Shown here: piece by piece, positions 13,505 to 14,612 of the stretch
Layout: every line of letters starts with the position of its first letter
Position numbering within the stretch: position 1 is the stretch's first letter
NCBI GenBank assembly: GCA_964561545.1
Contig: CAZLQF010000051.1
Span: 1 to 14,612 of the forward strand
DNA length: 14,612 bases
Origin: CAZLQF01 sp964561545
GTDB taxonomy: Bacteria > Bacteroidota > Bacteroidia > CAILMK01 > CAYYUA01
Direction: 5' to 3'
Notes under the pieces: generated by a model
The model's input: the letters and a program-made list of their open reading frames with translations, nothing else
Told to the model about the DNA's origin: nothing
The model's database searches: none
Made by a program: the position numbers and the translations under genes

Positions 13505-14431
13505 TCATTGGTTTGAACCCTTGATTTCCTCATATCTCTTCACTGCATTTTCCAGGCAACCTTGAATTTCCTTAGCCAGCCATTCCGGATGGATCACCAT
13601 CACACAATCCGTTAACTCCAGGAGTTTCCTTCTTAGCTCAAAATTCGGCTCCACATAAATTCGGATCCGTAGTTCGTGTTCATCATCCTTGATTACTTCT
13701 TGTGATTCGTGAAGGGGCAAGGTCTTCAAATAGTGCCCCTGGAAAGGATCGCAAGACAACTCCACAGCCTCCATTTCCCCTTCAGGTAAGCTAATACCGA
13801 TCCGGTCATCAAAAGCTTTTTGGGGATTCACATCGGGGTCTGGTGCAAACTCCTCTGTAAGCACTTCTAAATCCGAAATCCGGTCAATTCCGAAAAAGCG
13901 GAGCTCATTCTCATTTTCCGGCACACAGACGATATACCAACGGTTTTGGTACTCCTTCAGTAAATATGGCTTGGCTTTGTAAGGAAGGGGCCAAGGTTTA
14001 CCAAAAGCTGTGTGCCACAACCTGATTTGCTTGTGATGTATAATGGCTTCCATAGCCGGGCGCAGGTATTCCAGCCCTTTCAAATTTCCTCGTTCTTCAA
14101 AATGAACCGCTTTTAAAGTTTGACGGGGATTTTCAGCATAAGCACGCAACAAGTCAAGCGTTTTACCCTGCTCCAGGAATCGATACAATGCTTCCGGATG
14201 GAGGCTTTCTGCCCTGTCTATGTAATAGCCATTCTGCAGTTGGTCATATTTGATCTCCAGGCCGAATTGGTCTCTCATTGCTTCAAAAGCCCGGTCAATG
14301 GTCCGGTCACTTCTTTCTTCCCCGCTATCAGTAAGATAGGTCCGCAATGTCTTTTTGGAGGGGTAATCGCCCTTCTCAATCCTTTCCAGCAAGAGACTAC
14401 AGCGGTTGAGGATGTTGAACAAGTCGGCCAT
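13505..14431 (-). CDS. WYL-domain transcriptional regulator (YafY/DeoR-like)
   Basis: A 308-residue cytoplasmic regulator. Residues 1-72 look like an N-terminal helix-turn-helix region (LLERIEKGDYPSKKTLRTYL, then SDRTIDRAFEAMRDQFG and NGYYI). The WYL domain spans about 125-195: IRLWHTAFG, PYKAKPYLLKEYQNRWYIVCV with the R164-W165-Y166 core, and LRFFGIDRIS with the conserved D-R-I. A C-terminal extension of about 90 residues (ELRIRIYVEPNFELRRKLLEL, then HPEWLAKEI) matches the WCX region. WYL proteins sense ligands, often nucleotides or nucleic acids, and control DNA-damage, defence or metabolic genes; the target here is unknown. No defence gene lies beside it within the window. A TAnnTTTG box is 23 bp upstream of the start. 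Confidence 0.92.
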   Translation of the reverse strand: MADLFNILNRCSLLLERIEKGDYPSKKTLRTYLTDSGEERSDRTIDRAFEAMRDQFGLEIKYDQLQNGYYIDRAESLHPEALYRFLEQGKTLDLLRAYAENPRQTLKAVHFEERGNLKGLEYLRPAMEAIIHHKQIRLWHTAFGKPWPLPYKAKPYLLKEYQNRWYIVCVPENENELRFFGIDRISDLEVLTEEFAPDPDVNPQKAFDDRIGISLPEGEMEAVELSCDPFQGHYLKTLPLHESQEVIKDDEHELRIRIYVEPNFELRRKLLELTDCVMVIHPEWLAKEIQGCLENAVKRYEEIKGSNQ

Positions 14432-14453
14432 AATCCAAAATATTGGTTTAAAG

Positions 14454-14461
14454 CAAACTTA
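14454..14461 (-). promoter_or_regulatory. Putative -7 box of the WYL regulator
   Basis: On the - strand TAAGTTTG matches TAnnTTTG exactly, 22 bases before the ATG at 14431. An upstream TTTG is present but only 15 bp away, closer than usual. Confidence 0.5.
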
Positions 14462-14536
14462 AGGAAGAAAGTACGACAAAGGATGGCGATGGGTAGTATT
14501 GAGTGGTTAGATTTGAGTATTGAGCGGGTTGAGGTA

Positions 14537-14562
14537 CTTAGTACTCGGTATTAAGTACTAAG
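14537..14562. repeat. Perfect 9-bp inverted repeat with 8-nt spacer
   Basis: CTTAGTACT (14537-14545) and AGTACTAAG (14554-14562) are exact reverse complements. The site is about 105 bp upstream of the WYL gene start. It could be an operator, a hairpin or a dispersed intergenic palindrome. Confidence 0.5.
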
Positions 14563-14612
14563 ATTGCTTCCAATAGTTCAGGTTTCTCGACTTGGGCGTT
14601 TTTTGGCAGTTT

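Overview
The window looks like a chromosomal segment of a free-living member of the Bacteroidota (Cytophagia/Flavobacteriia/Saprospiria type). Supporting signs are a surface protein with a type IX secretion C-terminal sorting domain, lipoproteins with Bacteroidota-style lipoboxes, weak or absent Shine-Dalgarno sequences, and several -7 boxes of the TAnnTTTG type recognised by the Bacteroidota primary sigma factor. The genus cannot be named from this sequence.

Region 1 (57-3604, + strand) is visibly more AT-rich than the rest. It holds a 948-residue secreted repeat protein (seven 65-residue propeller-like repeats, six 51-residue cysteine-paired repeats, T9SS tail), followed by a small protein that resembles uracil-DNA-glycosylase-superfamily proteins.

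Region 2 (3677-8911, - strand) is a tetrapyrrole cluster. Read in the direction of transcription it runs hemA-hemC fusion, hemD, a chlorite-dismutase/HemQ-like gene, then hemL. The first gene is one 705-codon frame joining glutamyl-tRNA reductase to hydroxymethylbilane synthase, two non-consecutive steps. Both halves depart from family consensus at active-site positions. HemL supplies the step after HemA, and HemD acts on the product of HemC. HemB, HemE and the late enzymes are not in the window. The HemQ-like protein hints at a coproporphyrin-type ending of heme synthesis.

Region 3 (9209-10713, - strand) is a three-gene unit: small lipoprotein, Sco-type copper/thiol lipoprotein, and a c-type cytochrome that starts at GTG inside the end of sco. 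It suits cytochrome oxidase assembly or respiration and, as a user of heme, sits naturally beside Region 2. A near-perfect AT-rich palindrome (9045-9058) lies between the two units.

Region 4 (10977-14612) has an AlbA_2 (Schlafen-like) putative regulator, about 750 bp with no recognisable gene, a tRNA-Lys(CUU) with a good promoter, a decayed DUF5131 (phage Gp37/Gp68-like) pseudogene on the - strand containing a bulged hairpin, and a WYL-domain transcriptional regulator on the - strand. Short direct and inverted repeats are scattered through the intergenic DNA here.

No CRISPR array, complete insertion sequence or rRNA was seen. The most unusual items are the HemA-HemC fusion with its altered active-site residues, the HemQ-like gene in the same cluster, and the pseudogene with its embedded hairpin.
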